From: Bacteroidales bacterium
Lineage (GTDB): Bacteria; Bacteroidota; Bacteroidia; Bacteroidales; WCHB1-69
Assembly (NCBI GenBank): GCA_012838875.1
Contig: DUOL01000109.1
Coordinates: 1 to 9,083, forward strand
Direction of reading: 5' to 3'
Length of the DNA stretch: 9,083 nt
The position numbers and the translations under genes are program-made. Positions 1 through 7,094 of the stretch are shown piece by piece. The notes beneath the pieces are model-generated. The model did not search any database, was not told the DNA's origin, and saw only the letters and a program-made list of their open reading frames with translations. The first letter of the stretch is position 1; each line of letters begins with the position of its first letter.

Positions 1-164
1 CAAGTCCGCGGGCACAAGCCGTGGGGACGCAAGGCGGCAAAAAGAGCTTACAAGCTCGCTTTTTTGCCGCCGCGTCCCCAGCGGCTTCCGCCCTTGCGGG
101 CTTTCCACCTAAGCGCCTCACGCGGAAAAATTATCCTGTAACTACTGTATTTATTGAAAAAAAA
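1..164. repeat. Left copy of long inverted repeat (GC-rich, truncated by window start)
   Basis: This stretch is the reverse complement of 5004-5165. Positions 1-123 pair with 5043-5165 with a single difference (T22 against G5144). Positions 124-164 pair with 5004-5042 less perfectly, with about five substitutions or indels, and end in an A-tract/T-tract. The copy still matches at base 1, so its true outer edge lies before the window. The first 123 bases are very GC-rich while the genes beside them are AT-rich. No coding sequence is supported here. It could be a dispersed palindromic element, a terminal repeat of a mobile cassette, or a site for homologous inversion; the sequence does not decide between these. 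Confidence 0.93.
16..87. repeat. Long imperfect hairpin inside the left inverted repeat
   Basis: The two arms (from AAGCCG at 16 to GCGGCTT ending at 87) fold back on each other. Paired blocks are AAGCCG, TGGGGACGC, GGCGGCAAAAA and AGCTT, around a short loop near 49-52, with small bulges (an extra AA and an extra GC). The centre, a GAGCT/AGCTC stem bordered by A5 on one side and T6 on the other, resembles a small bidirectional intrinsic terminator. As RNA or extruded DNA this would be a stable structure. Termination activity is inferred only. Confidence 0.8.
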
Positions 165-167
165 TAC

Positions 168-176
168 TACATTTGC
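168..176 (+). promoter_or_regulatory. Bacteroidota -7 box upstream of the NERD-helicase gene
   Basis: TACATTTGC matches the Bacteroidota -7 consensus TAnnTTTG exactly. A CTG at 145-147, 20 bases upstream, is a one-mismatch candidate for the TTG of the -33 element. Transcription would start near 182, giving a leader of roughly 78 bases before the ATG at 260. The box lies just inside the inner end of the left inverted repeat, so the cassette would carry its own promoter. No start has been mapped; this is a motif call. Confidence 0.6.
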
Positions 177-259
177 AACGCATAATAGGGAAATAAATAA
201 ACTATTCAACAAATCAAAATAAAAAGGTTTCCCAACACAAAATACAAAAAAATTCAAAG

Positions 260-3200
260 ATGGCATATAAAGCATACCTGATAAGACAATATGAGCATAC
301 ACATGAAAATTCATTTTTTAGAAAATTTTCAACGCAACTTCGAAAGATTTATAAGGATGTTGACGGAATAAACGTACTTATCGGAAATATTAGTTGTAAT
401 GGACATCAAATTGATGCTCTTTTTATTGCAAATGGGAAAATTATAGTAATAGACTTTAAAAATTATGGTGGTAAACTCACTTTCTCAGAGAACAATCCTT
501 GGAGCATTGTATCGGAAAATGAACTAGTTTTCGTGCAAGGGGGCGGAGGCATTAGAAATCCTTATCAACAAGTAAATGCATATAGGCGTTCACTAATACA
601 ATTTTTGAGTAACAAAAAAAATGATTTTCTTGAACCAAACCATGAAAACTTTAATTTAGGACACATAAACGGTTTAGTGCTGTTTCATCAACCTATAACG
701 ATTGATCAGAAGGAAATACCCGAAAAAATTCTCAAATATTTTAAAGTTGTTGACATCAATAATTGCTTCTCAACAATTGCAGATTGTACTTCCATAAACC
801 TAACCTTAAGAGACAATGAAATAGAAAAAATACTTATTGCATTAGATATACGAGAGGAAAATCTTTATGACGAAGCTCAAGAACTGGCTAATCCAACTAT
901 GTCGGAAAGTAATCCTAATGAAGTAGATAGATTGGAACTCGTTCGAAAGATTTTAGCAAATGAACAGGCAAATTCAGAACTTGAGAAATTGCTCCTCTAT
1001 TATCAAACTCTCATAAACCTTGAAAGAGCAAAAGAACCAACCATTACTGATGAACACTCTTTTCATCTTGACTGGAAAACCATAACTGACATAGTTAGAA
1101 TAAACATAGAAGATAGTCCTGATTTTCATCAAAAATTCCAACAGAATGAGCAGCACCAATTTCCCAAAAATCTATTTGTTGGCATAAATATTCTATTTAA
1201 TTCTCAAACCCTCCCCCTACTTTATTCTGTAATTCCCAATCGTGACATATTATCTCATACAAATATTGAAATACCCATTAAGGATTTTGGATTATATCCC
1301 AAACCACTTGAAGAAAGAAACTATCCGGATGAGTTAATTGAAGAATTAACATCAGCTTTAAATCAACAAACTACTCTTTCGGCAAAGTTTAAAATTCTTG
1401 AAAAATATTTATCTGATACGGTGCAACTTGTAGAGAATTTAACATTGGCATTTAGTGAAGAAAATCCTTACACAAGTCAACTTCTCTCAGAATTTAAGCA
1501 TATTTCTAAAGAAGGCTTAATTAAACAAGATTCTTTCTTATATAGATTCCTCACTAAAAAACCTATTGATAATCAGATTGAAACTATTGATGAATCAAAA
1601 TTTATTCAAATCACTCCCTTAAATTCAAGCCAAAAAGAAGCTGTAAAATGCTCTTTTAATCAACCGCTTACTGTTATAACAGGTCCCCCTGGTACAGGCA
1701 AAACACAAGTAGTTTTAAATATTCTTGCAAACGCAATCCTACATAACAAAAAAGTTCTTGTAGCAAGTAAAAATAATCGAGCAGTAGATAATGTTAAAGA
1801 GCGTCTATCTGAAAAATTAAATGACCCTAATTTTTGTCTTCGCTTTGGTTCGAGAAATGAAGTAAGAGATAAAACTAAACCAATTATTCAATCTTATATT
1901 AATCAAATACATAATAAGACACTAGAGGATAATACTGAAAAACTCTCTAAAATTCAAAATTCAATAGAAAAAGCAGAGCTAAATATCTCTAATACCTTAT
2001 CAAAGTTAGAGAAAACTAAAATACTTACTAATGATATTTGTAAGATTCAAAATGAGTTAAATGAAAAACAGACAGAATATACTGCCTGGGACAAAGTTGA
2101 ACATGAAGCGATTTTTGTATTTAACAAACATTCAGTTGAAAGTTTAGACAAACAGCGAACAGAAATAATCAACTCTAAAAATTATATTAGAAACAAATAC
2201 TCAGGTTTGAGAAAAATTTTTTTCAACCTTTTTTCAAAAAAGAAATATGCCTTTGCTCTCGTTAATTTATTTGAATTATTTCCGCTCGATTTAAAAGATT
2301 TAGCCAAAAGTAAAGGTATTTATCCCGAGATGTATCAATTAAAAAATGGGGCGATAATCATTAATGAGTATGATAAAATAGCTAATTTTATTGAGTCAGG
2401 CATTCGTTTAAAAGAACAATTATCAAAGTTCAAACAGGAAATCAATGCATTAAATAATCATTTAAAAAACTCTCAAAACGAACTTCAAGAAATACAAAGC
2501 ATTGAAACTGAACTTAGAAATAGCATCAAACAAAGTCAGGAAATAATAGAAAAGTCAGGAGTTCCACTTGTTAATGAACTCATTCACAAAAAACTCAGAG
2601 AAAGTAAGGCTGCTGACTTGAATAAATATAAGGAATATATTCCTGAGAATATTCCTTGGAAAAAAGAAGAAATTCCCGAATTTATTGAAGCAACAAAAAA
2701 ATTTCTTGAGGTATTTAATATTGCTTCAATTACAAGTCTTTCCATCAAAAGTGCGTTTCCTCTGGCTGAAGATTTGTTTGATATGGTCGTTATTGATGAA
2801 GCGTCTCAATGTGATATTGCATCGGCAATACCTTTAATTTTGCGTTCCAAACAACTTGTAGTTATAGGTGATCCCATGCAATTAAAGCATATTTCTAAAG
2901 TCCAACCTTATGAAGAAAAATATATTATAAAAACTTTAAAGTTAAATAAAAATCTTCGACTTGATTATATAAATAAATCCTTATATGACTACTGCTTTAA
3001 TCTTTCAATTTTGTCAAGAAGTGACAGCATTTTCTTAAAAGAGCATTTTAGGTGTCACCCTCAAATTATTGGATATTCTAACTATGCATTTTATGGTCCG
3101 AAAATGGGGCAAGAACTTGACATTAAAACAGACCCTCATAATTACATGCTCGAACCTAAAGGAATTTTTTGGATTAATTGTGAAGGAATGCATAATAAAC

Positions 3201-3625
3201 AAAAAAATATCAATCAATTGGAAAAGGAAAAAGCAATTGATTTGAGCTTAAAACTGGCTGCTAAGCATCCGAATATTACAATTGGTATTACAACTCCGTT
3301 TAAAGACCAAGCAAAGGAATTCAATGAAGCTATTCCGCTCGCTCACAAAGAAAGAATAAAAGCAGATACTGTACATAGTTTTCAAGGTGATGAAAAAGAT
3401 ATTATGATTATAAGTTTAGTAATTAGCCATAATAGCCCAAAGTATAAATCGGAATGGATAAACAAGAAAGTTCCCTACCTCTTAAATGTTGCCGTATCAA
3501 GAGCCAAAAACACACTTTACATTATTGGAAATGCAAATTATTGTCGGACTCTGCCGAAAGATTCTCCATTAGGATTGTTAGTAAAATATGTTGATGAAAT
3601 TAACCCTATTATTGAAAAAAAGTGA
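260..3625 (+). CDS. NERD-domain nuclease / superfamily 1 (DNA2/Upf1-like) helicase fusion
   Basis: This 1121-residue cytoplasmic protein has two recognisable parts. Residues about 20-125 look like a NERD (nuclease-related) domain: QIDALFI with D52, then VIDFKNYGG with D65 and K67 (PD-(D/E)XK-like), then NPYQQ at 100-104. Residues about 450-1095 carry SF1 helicase motifs in order: Q458 in LNSSQKEAV, Walker A GPPGTGKT (475-482), Ia (499-512), Walker B VIDEASQCD (D846, E847), III GDPMQL (870-875), IV HFRCHPQ with R931, V TVHSFQGDEKD (1038-1047) and VI NVAVSRAKN with R1081. Low-complexity Lys/Glu-rich, probably coiled-coil segments at about 556-605 and 712-765 lie between Ia and II. Residues 126-445 are unassigned. 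All key ATPase residues are present, so it looks intact. The ATG at 260 has no Shine-Dalgarno, which is normal here. Such fusions occur in DNA repair and in phage-defence loci; the defence role is inferred. Helicase assignment is near certain, NERD likely. Confidence 0.93.
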   Translation: MAYKAYLIRQYEHTHENSFFRKFSTQLRKIYKDVDGINVLIGNISCNGHQIDALFIANGKIIVIDFKNYGGKLTFSENNPWSIVSENELVFVQGGGGIRNPYQQVNAYRRSLIQFLSNKKNDFLEPNHENFNLGHINGLVLFHQPITIDQKEIPEKILKYFKVVDINNCFSTIADCTSINLTLRDNEIEKILIALDIREENLYDEAQELANPTMSESNPNEVDRLELVRKILANEQANSELEKLLLYYQTLINLERAKEPTITDEHSFHLDWKTITDIVRINIEDSPDFHQKFQQNEQHQFPKNLFVGINILFNSQTLPLLYSVIPNRDILSHTNIEIPIKDFGLYPKPLEERNYPDELIEELTSALNQQTTLSAKFKILEKYLSDTVQLVENLTLAFSEENPYTSQLLSEFKHISKEGLIKQDSFLYRFLTKKPIDNQIETIDESKFIQITPLNSSQKEAVKCSFNQPLTVITGPPGTGKTQVVLNILANAILHNKKVLVASKNNRAVDNVKERLSEKLNDPNFCLRFGSRNEVRDKTKPIIQSYINQIHNKTLEDNTEKLSKIQNSIEKAELNISNTLSKLEKTKILTNDICKIQNELNEKQTEYTAWDKVEHEAIFVFNKHSVESLDKQRTEIINSKNYIRNKYSGLRKIFFNLFSKKKYAFALVNLFELFPLDLKDLAKSKGIYPEMYQLKNGAIIINEYDKIANFIESGIRLKEQLSKFKQEINALNNHLKNSQNELQEIQSIETELRNSIKQSQEIIEKSGVPLVNELIHKKLRESKAADLNKYKEYIPENIPWKKEEIPEFIEATKKFLEVFNIASITSLSIKSAFPLAEDLFDMVVIDEASQCDIASAIPLILRSKQLVVIGDPMQLKHISKVQPYEEKYIIKTLKLNKNLRLDYINKSLYDYCFNLSILSRSDSIFLKEHFRCHPQIIGYSNYAFYGPKMGQELDIKTDPHNYMLEPKGIFWINCEGMHNKQKNINQLEKEKAIDLSLKLAAKHPNITIGITTPFKDQAKEFNEAIPLAHKERIKADTVHSFQGDEKDIMIISLVISHNSPKYKSEWINKKVPYLLNVAVSRAKNTLYIIGNANYCRTLPKDSPLGLLVKYVDEINPIIEKK

Positions 3626-3967
3626 TTTTTAAGCACGAAATAGGTTGTTAATTAAGGCATTTCCCACTGTATATGCTAAATGCATTTTTCAAAATCTTTG
3701 CCTCCTTTAATTCTATAAGTTTACAGCAAATGAACGGCTCTGAATAAAAAATGCGTAAACTATGGAAATCCCATTGTTAAAAAATATTCCCTTCGGGGTT
3801 CTTTAAATTTTGGCTTGCCTTTTTGCTATAATCATGTCTCAATTTTTCATTTTTAGTCGGTTGATAGTGATTTTTTTTACTATGTTTGCATTGTGGTTAA
3901 TAAATTGTCCGTAATAGGGGGCAAGCCACTAATCCTCCTAATAGGTATAAAAATATAAAGCAATAAT
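3626..3967 (+). other. Non-coding gap between helicase and DUF285 genes
   Basis: These 342 bases hold no convincing reading frame. Three things are visible. A CCC-TTCG-GGG mini-hairpin near 3790-3799 is followed by T-rich sequence and might act as a weak terminator for the helicase gene. An 8-bp inverted pair, GGCTTGCC at 3812-3819 and GGCAAGCC at 3920-3927, brackets about 100 bases. A promoter for the next gene lies at 3861-3889 between these arms. I recognise no structured RNA family. Decayed coding sequence or a small RNA cannot be excluded. Confidence 0.6.
3861..3889 (+). promoter_or_regulatory. Bacteroidota-type promoter for the DUF285 repeat gene
   Basis: TTG at 3861-3863 and TATGTTTGC at 3881-3889 form a -33/-7 pair with a 17-base spacer; the -7 box fits TAnnTTTG perfectly. 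Transcription would start near 3896, about 70 bases before the ATG at 3968. This suggests the repeat protein is transcribed independently of the helicase gene even though both lie on the same strand. Confidence 0.6.
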
Positions 3968-4948
3968 ATGAAGAATTATAATCATTTTCCTAAAACAAAA
4001 GAAGAATTAAAATCTATTATAGAAGATAGAATTAAAAAAGAAGGAAACACTTGTGATTTAAATGATATAGATATAAGTAAAATTACTGATATGTTCTTTT
4101 TGTTTGGTAATTCCAACTTTAATGGTGATATAAGTAAGTGGAATGTTTCTAATGTTAAAACTATGAAAGAAATGTTTTATAATTCTCAATTTAATGGTGA
4201 TATAAGCAATTGGAATGTGTCTAATGTTGAAACTATGGAAGAAATGTTTTACGGTTCTCTATTTAATGGCGATATAAGTAATTGGGACGTGTCTAATGTT
4301 GAAACAATGAGGAGTATGTTTGAACATTCTCAATTTAATGGTGATATAAGTAATTGGAATGTGTCAAGTGTTGAAGATATGTCCAAATTATTTAAAAATT
4401 CAATTTTTAATGGTGATATAAGTAAGTGGGATGTTTCGGGTGTTGAAAATATAAAATGGATGTTTCGTGAATCAGAATTTAATGGTGATATAAGTAAGTG
4501 GGATGTTTCTAAGGTTGAAAATATGGCGGGTATGTTTTGTAATTCTCAATTTAATGGTGATATAAGCAATTGGAATGTGTCTAAGGTTGAAAATATGAGA
4601 TGGCTGTTTCGTGAATCAGAATTTAATGGTGATATAAGCAATTGGGATGTTTCTAAGGTTAAAAATATGGAATATATGTTTTTTGGTTCTCAATTTACCG
4701 GTGATATAAGCAAGTGGGATGTTTCTAAGGTTGAAAATATGATACGTATGTTTTCTTTTTCTCAATTTAATGGTGATATAAGCGAGTGGAATGTTTCGGA
4801 AGTTAAAAATATGGTTTGTATGTTTGAAAAGTCTCAATTTACCGGTGATATAAGTAATTGGGATATTTCTAAGGTTGAAAATATGAGAGGTATATTTGGT
4901 AATTCACCATTACAAAACACCCCACCTAAATGGTATAAAAAACATTAA
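3968..4948 (+). CDS. BspA-like DUF285 tandem-repeat protein
   Basis: The 326-residue protein starts with a charged helix-like segment (residues 1-26, PKTKEELKSIIEDRIKKEG) and one degenerate repeat (27-50). Eleven clear 24-residue repeats follow (51-314), and a 12-residue tail closes it. The repeat consensus is FNGDISxWxVSxVxxMxxMF followed by xxSQ, with the invariant GDIS, Trp, VS and the Met/Phe pattern of the DUF285 family (BspA-like, leucine-rich-repeat-related). DUF285 proteins are often surface proteins or lipoproteins, but this one has no signal peptide, lipobox or membrane segment, so it is predicted to be cytoplasmic unless exported by an unseen route. The family is usually assumed to bind proteins; the ligand here is unknown. 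It lies 342 bases downstream of the helicase gene with its own promoter, inside the same inverted repeat. The ATG start lacks a Shine-Dalgarno. Family call is strong, function unknown. Confidence 0.92.
   Translation: MKNYNHFPKTKEELKSIIEDRIKKEGNTCDLNDIDISKITDMFFLFGNSNFNGDISKWNVSNVKTMKEMFYNSQFNGDISNWNVSNVETMEEMFYGSLFNGDISNWDVSNVETMRSMFEHSQFNGDISNWNVSSVEDMSKLFKNSIFNGDISKWDVSGVENIKWMFRESEFNGDISKWDVSKVENMAGMFCNSQFNGDISNWNVSKVENMRWLFRESEFNGDISNWDVSKVKNMEYMFFGSQFTGDISKWDVSKVENMIRMFSFSQFNGDISEWNVSEVKNMVCMFEKSQFTGDISNWDISKVENMRGIFGNSPLQNTPPKWYKKH
4118..4909 (+). repeat. Eleven in-frame 72-bp tandem repeats
   Basis: The DNA repeats with an exact 72-bp period and no length variation across eleven units. 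Most units open with the near-identical phrase TTTAATGGTGATATAAG. Unit 1 starts at TTT 4118 and the last ends at 4909. Two units (starting 4694 and 4838) share ACCGG in place of AATGG, and the units at 4406 and 4550 are each followed by units sharing the phrase for FRESE, which hints at duplication of blocks larger than one unit. Such an array could gain or lose units by slippage or recombination without breaking the frame. Confidence 0.95.
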
Positions 4949-4950
4949 GC

Positions 4951-4968
4951 AAAAATACTGTATTTTTT
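4951..4968 (+). terminator. Weak A/T hairpin just after the DUF285 gene
   Basis: AAAAATA and TATTTTT pair across a three-base loop directly after the stop codon, and the 3' arm runs into a short T-tract. The stem has no G-C pairs, so it is a poor intrinsic terminator on its own. The GC-rich hairpin at 5079-5150 downstream is a stronger candidate for stopping transcription out of the cassette. Confidence 0.3.
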
Positions 4969-5003
4969 CCCCTGATTCATCGGATTATTAACCGGCAACG
5001 AGA

Positions 5004-5165
5004 TTTTTTTCAATAAATAGAGTAGTTATAGGATAATTTCCTGCGTGAGGCGCTTAGGTGGAAAGCCCGCAAGGGCGGAAGCCGCTGGGGACGCGGCGGC
5101 AAAAAAGCGAGCTTGTAAGCTCTTTTTGCCGCCTTGCGTCCCCGCGGCTTGTGCCCGCGGACTTG
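5004..5165. repeat. Right copy of long inverted repeat (GC-rich)
   Basis: This is the reverse complement of 1-164, with one mismatch over its outer 123 bases (5043-5165) and about five differences over the inner 40. Similarity stops sharply on the inner side at the T-tract beginning 5004. On the outer side it is limited only by the window start of the partner copy, so the true repeat may include the GC-rich DNA up to about 5206. The copy separates the helicase/DUF285 cassette from the ppi operon. No target-site duplication can be checked because the left outer edge is missing. Confidence 0.93.
5079..5150. repeat. Long imperfect hairpin inside the right inverted repeat
   Basis: This is the same palindrome as at 16-87: AAGCCGC..GGGGACGC..GGCGGCAAAAA..GAGCT, loop TGTA (5114-5117), then the complementary arm ending at 5150. 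The single base that differs between the repeat copies falls in this stem (G5144 against T22). In the right copy C5084-type pairing leaves a T bulged; in the left copy the T-A pair forms and a C is bulged. The stem therefore survives in both. The central stem followed by T5 resembles a terminator readable from either side. Confidence 0.8.
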
Positions 5166-5170
5166 GAACC

Positions 5171-5206
5171 GGGCGCCGACCCCGAGCGCAGCGAGGGGAC
5201 ACGCCC
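5171..5206. repeat. Second GC-rich nested hairpin at the cassette junction
   Basis: GGGCG (5171-5175) pairs with CGCCC (5202-5206), and inside it CCCC (5180-5183) pairs with GGGG (5195-5198) around GAGCGCAGCGA. It adjoins the right inverted repeat with only five bases between, and its composition is equally GC-rich, so it may be the outer part of the same repeated element. Downstream the sequence reverts abruptly to A/T. Its mirror copy, if any, would lie before base 1. Confidence 0.65.
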
Positions 5207-5286
5207 TAATTAAAATTAAAAAGTAGAGGAAAATATTTTTTTATGGAGAGAAGGAGGAAAAAATTAAAATTTAAAGACAATTTTTG

Positions 5287-5295
5287 TACTTTTGC
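5287..5295 (+). promoter_or_regulatory. Bacteroidota -7 box for the peptidyl-prolyl isomerase operon
   Basis: TACTTTTGC fits TAnnTTTG exactly. No clear TTG is present at the expected -33 distance, where the sequence is A/T-rich (around 5263-5269). Transcription would begin near 5302, leaving about 53 bases of leader before the ATG at 5355. The box lies outside the inverted repeat, so the operon keeps its own promoter whatever the history of the neighbouring cassette. Confidence 0.6.
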
Positions 5296-5354
5296 AATCC
5301 TATTGACGTTAAATTTTCTTGGTTTATCTTTTGTTATAAACAAAAACATTTATT

Positions 5355-7091
5355 ATGAAAAAATTTTTTAGAGTTGTAACCCTCCTATTTATTTGTCATC
5401 TCTCATACTCCTTGTTTGGGCAACAAGATGACGTTTTAGTTATCGTGGGAAATGATACGGTAACGAAAAGTGAATTTTTAGCTACTTACTCCAAAAATAA
5501 TTCATTAGCTGACGCTACGGAAAAGGATTTAAGAGAGTATTTATCTCTATTTATTAATTTTAAACTTAAAGTTAACGAAGGGAAAGCCCTTAAAGTGGAT
5601 ACTTCCGCCAATTTTCAACGGGAACTCCTCTCCTATCGTAATCAGTCGGCACAACAATATTTGATTGATAAAGAGGTAACCGAAGCGCTTATAAATGAGG
5701 CTTTTGAACATTCTAAATATCATTTAAGGGCTTCGCATATATTGATAAAGTGTAGTGAATCGCCGAAAGATACGTTGGCAGCATATAAAAAAGCGATGCA
5801 AATTCGTAATGAAATATTAAACGGGCTTGATTTTGGGGACGCTGCCGTTAAGTACTCTGATGACCCTTCGGCTCGGGATAGAGTAAGTCCTCAAAATAAC
5901 CGTTTTCAACCCGGCAATAAGGGAGATATCGGTTACTTCACCGTTTTTAACGTTATTTATCCGTTTGAAACAGCGGCTTATAATACGCCTGTCGGCACAA
6001 TTTCAATGCCTGTTAGGAGTATAATCGGCTACCATTTGATATATGTAACCGATAAAATTCCTGCTATTGAAAAAATTAGCATCGCTCAAATTTTTATTCA
6101 AGACAGCTTAGCTAAAAATGGGAAAATGCTGCCCGAAACGAAGGCAAAACTCGATTTTATACAAAAGAAATTGAAAAAAGGTGAGGCTTTTGCGGAAATG
6201 GTTACTCAATATTCTGACGACAAAAGTTCAATCAGTAAAGGCGGTGTCGTTGACCCTTTTGCACCGCAACGAAGACAAGGGGATTTTGTAAAAAGCTGTA
6301 TCTCTCTTGAGATTGACGACTATTCGGAGCCTATCCCCACATTTCACGGTTGGCATATTGTGAAACTCAATAATATTGAATACATTAAGCCGTCAGAAGA
6401 ATCAAAATATTTCCTTAAAAACAAAATTAGTAGAGACGCACGCTCTTTTAAGAGTCAGGAAGCATTAATAGAAAAATTGAAAGAGGAGTATTTTTATCAT
6501 GAAAAAGGGAAAAAAGCGGCTTTTATTTTCTTAGTAAAGAATATGCCCGTTGAATATTTTCAATCAACCAAAACAAACCTTGAAGATTTGCCCGGAATTG
6601 ATGATTTAAAACCTATATTTACTTTTGCCGGAAGAGCCGTTACAGTGAAAGAGTTTGCTAAATTTATCTCTCGTTTTCAAGGTCTTACGCCTGAGAAAGA
6701 TATCGTTGCATTTTTAGAAGAAAAATATCCGGATTTTGTAACGGAAACAATGTTAAAATTTGAAAATGAAAACTTGGAAGCAAAGTATCCGGAATTTAAA
6801 AATTTAGTTACCGAGTATCATGAGGGAATGATTTTATACGAAATAAATTCTGCCGAAGTGTGGATGAAAGCGGTACAAGATACAGTGGGACTACGAGCTT
6901 ATTATGAAGAGATAAAAAATAATTATCCGATTAGCGAGCAAGATCCAACGCCGCAAGCATTTGAGGATATTAAGGCGACTATCATTAACGAATACCAAAA
7001 CTATCTCGAAAAGAATTGGCTGGAAAGATTGAGAGCAAAATATCCTGTTATCGTTGATGAAAAGGTATTTTCTTCTATTCTAAAAAAATAG
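5355..7091 (+). CDS. Periplasmic PpiC/parvulin-type peptidyl-prolyl isomerase, two rotamase domains
   Basis: The 578-residue protein begins with a Sec signal peptide (KK then a hydrophobic core, probable cleavage near residues 22-23, FGQ/Q). An N-terminal SurA-like helical region follows (about 24-120, with VGNDTVTKSEFLATY). The first parvulin domain spans about 123-235 (LRASHILIK, then FGDAAVKYSDDPSA, GDIGYF, GYHLIYV). The second spans about 240-342 (ISIAQIFIQ, FAEMVTQYSDD, SKGGVVDPF, GWHIVKL). The C-terminal third (345-578) is helical and charged and ends in a NWLERLRAKYPV-type segment common in Bacteroidota homologues. Its likely role is to catalyse prolyl cis-trans isomerisation and chaperone outer-membrane proteins in the periplasm. 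In family members the first domain is usually the better conserved, which fits here. It is the first gene of a two-gene operon with the lipoprotein gene at 7095. The ATG start gives a complete signal peptide, so it is well supported. It is not the one-to-one orthologue of Escherichia coli surA, so no symbol is given. Confidence 0.93.
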   Translation: MKKFFRVVTLLFICHLSYSLFGQQDDVLVIVGNDTVTKSEFLATYSKNNSLADATEKDLREYLSLFINFKLKVNEGKALKVDTSANFQRELLSYRNQSAQQYLIDKEVTEALINEAFEHSKYHLRASHILIKCSESPKDTLAAYKKAMQIRNEILNGLDFGDAAVKYSDDPSARDRVSPQNNRFQPGNKGDIGYFTVFNVIYPFETAAYNTPVGTISMPVRSIIGYHLIYVTDKIPAIEKISIAQIFIQDSLAKNGKMLPETKAKLDFIQKKLKKGEAFAEMVTQYSDDKSSISKGGVVDPFAPQRRQGDFVKSCISLEIDDYSEPIPTFHGWHIVKLNNIEYIKPSEESKYFLKNKISRDARSFKSQEALIEKLKEEYFYHEKGKKAAFIFLVKNMPVEYFQSTKTNLEDLPGIDDLKPIFTFAGRAVTVKEFAKFISRFQGLTPEKDIVAFLEEKYPDFVTETMLKFENENLEAKYPEFKNLVTEYHEGMILYEINSAEVWMKAVQDTVGLRAYYEEIKNNYPISEQDPTPQAFEDIKATIINEYQNYLEKNWLERLRAKYPVIVDEKVFSSILKK

Positions 7092-7094
7092 CAA

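Noticed and set aside
48..314. An 88-codon minus-strand frame covering the left repeat and the helicase start.
   Set aside because: It runs through the GC-rich hairpin and the helicase promoter, and its product is low-complexity (KK/GG-rich end) with no family resemblance.
3790..3810. CCC-TTCG-GGG hairpin followed by T-rich sequence, as a terminator for the helicase gene.
   Set aside because: The stem is only three base pairs and flanking bases do not pair; it lies over 160 bases after the stop, so it is mentioned only within the spacer entry.
4616..4837. A 73-codon minus-strand frame inside the DUF285 array.
   Set aside because: It is the antisense shadow of the 72-bp repeats and shows the same 24-residue period.
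4118..4909. The regular 72-bp repeats considered as a CRISPR array.
   Set aside because: The units are directly adjacent, encode a continuous DUF285 protein and have no unrelated spacers; no cas genes are present.
5251..5257. AAGGAGG, a perfect Shine-Dalgarno string.
   Set aside because: It lies about 100 bases before the nearest real start codon and upstream of the predicted transcription start; Bacteroidota rarely use such sites.
5243..5371. A 42-codon + strand frame encoding a basic then hydrophobic peptide, overlapping the start of the isomerase gene.
   Set aside because: It spans the perfect -7 box at 5287 and has no promoter or ribosome site of its own; its hydrophobic look follows from A/T-rich sequence.
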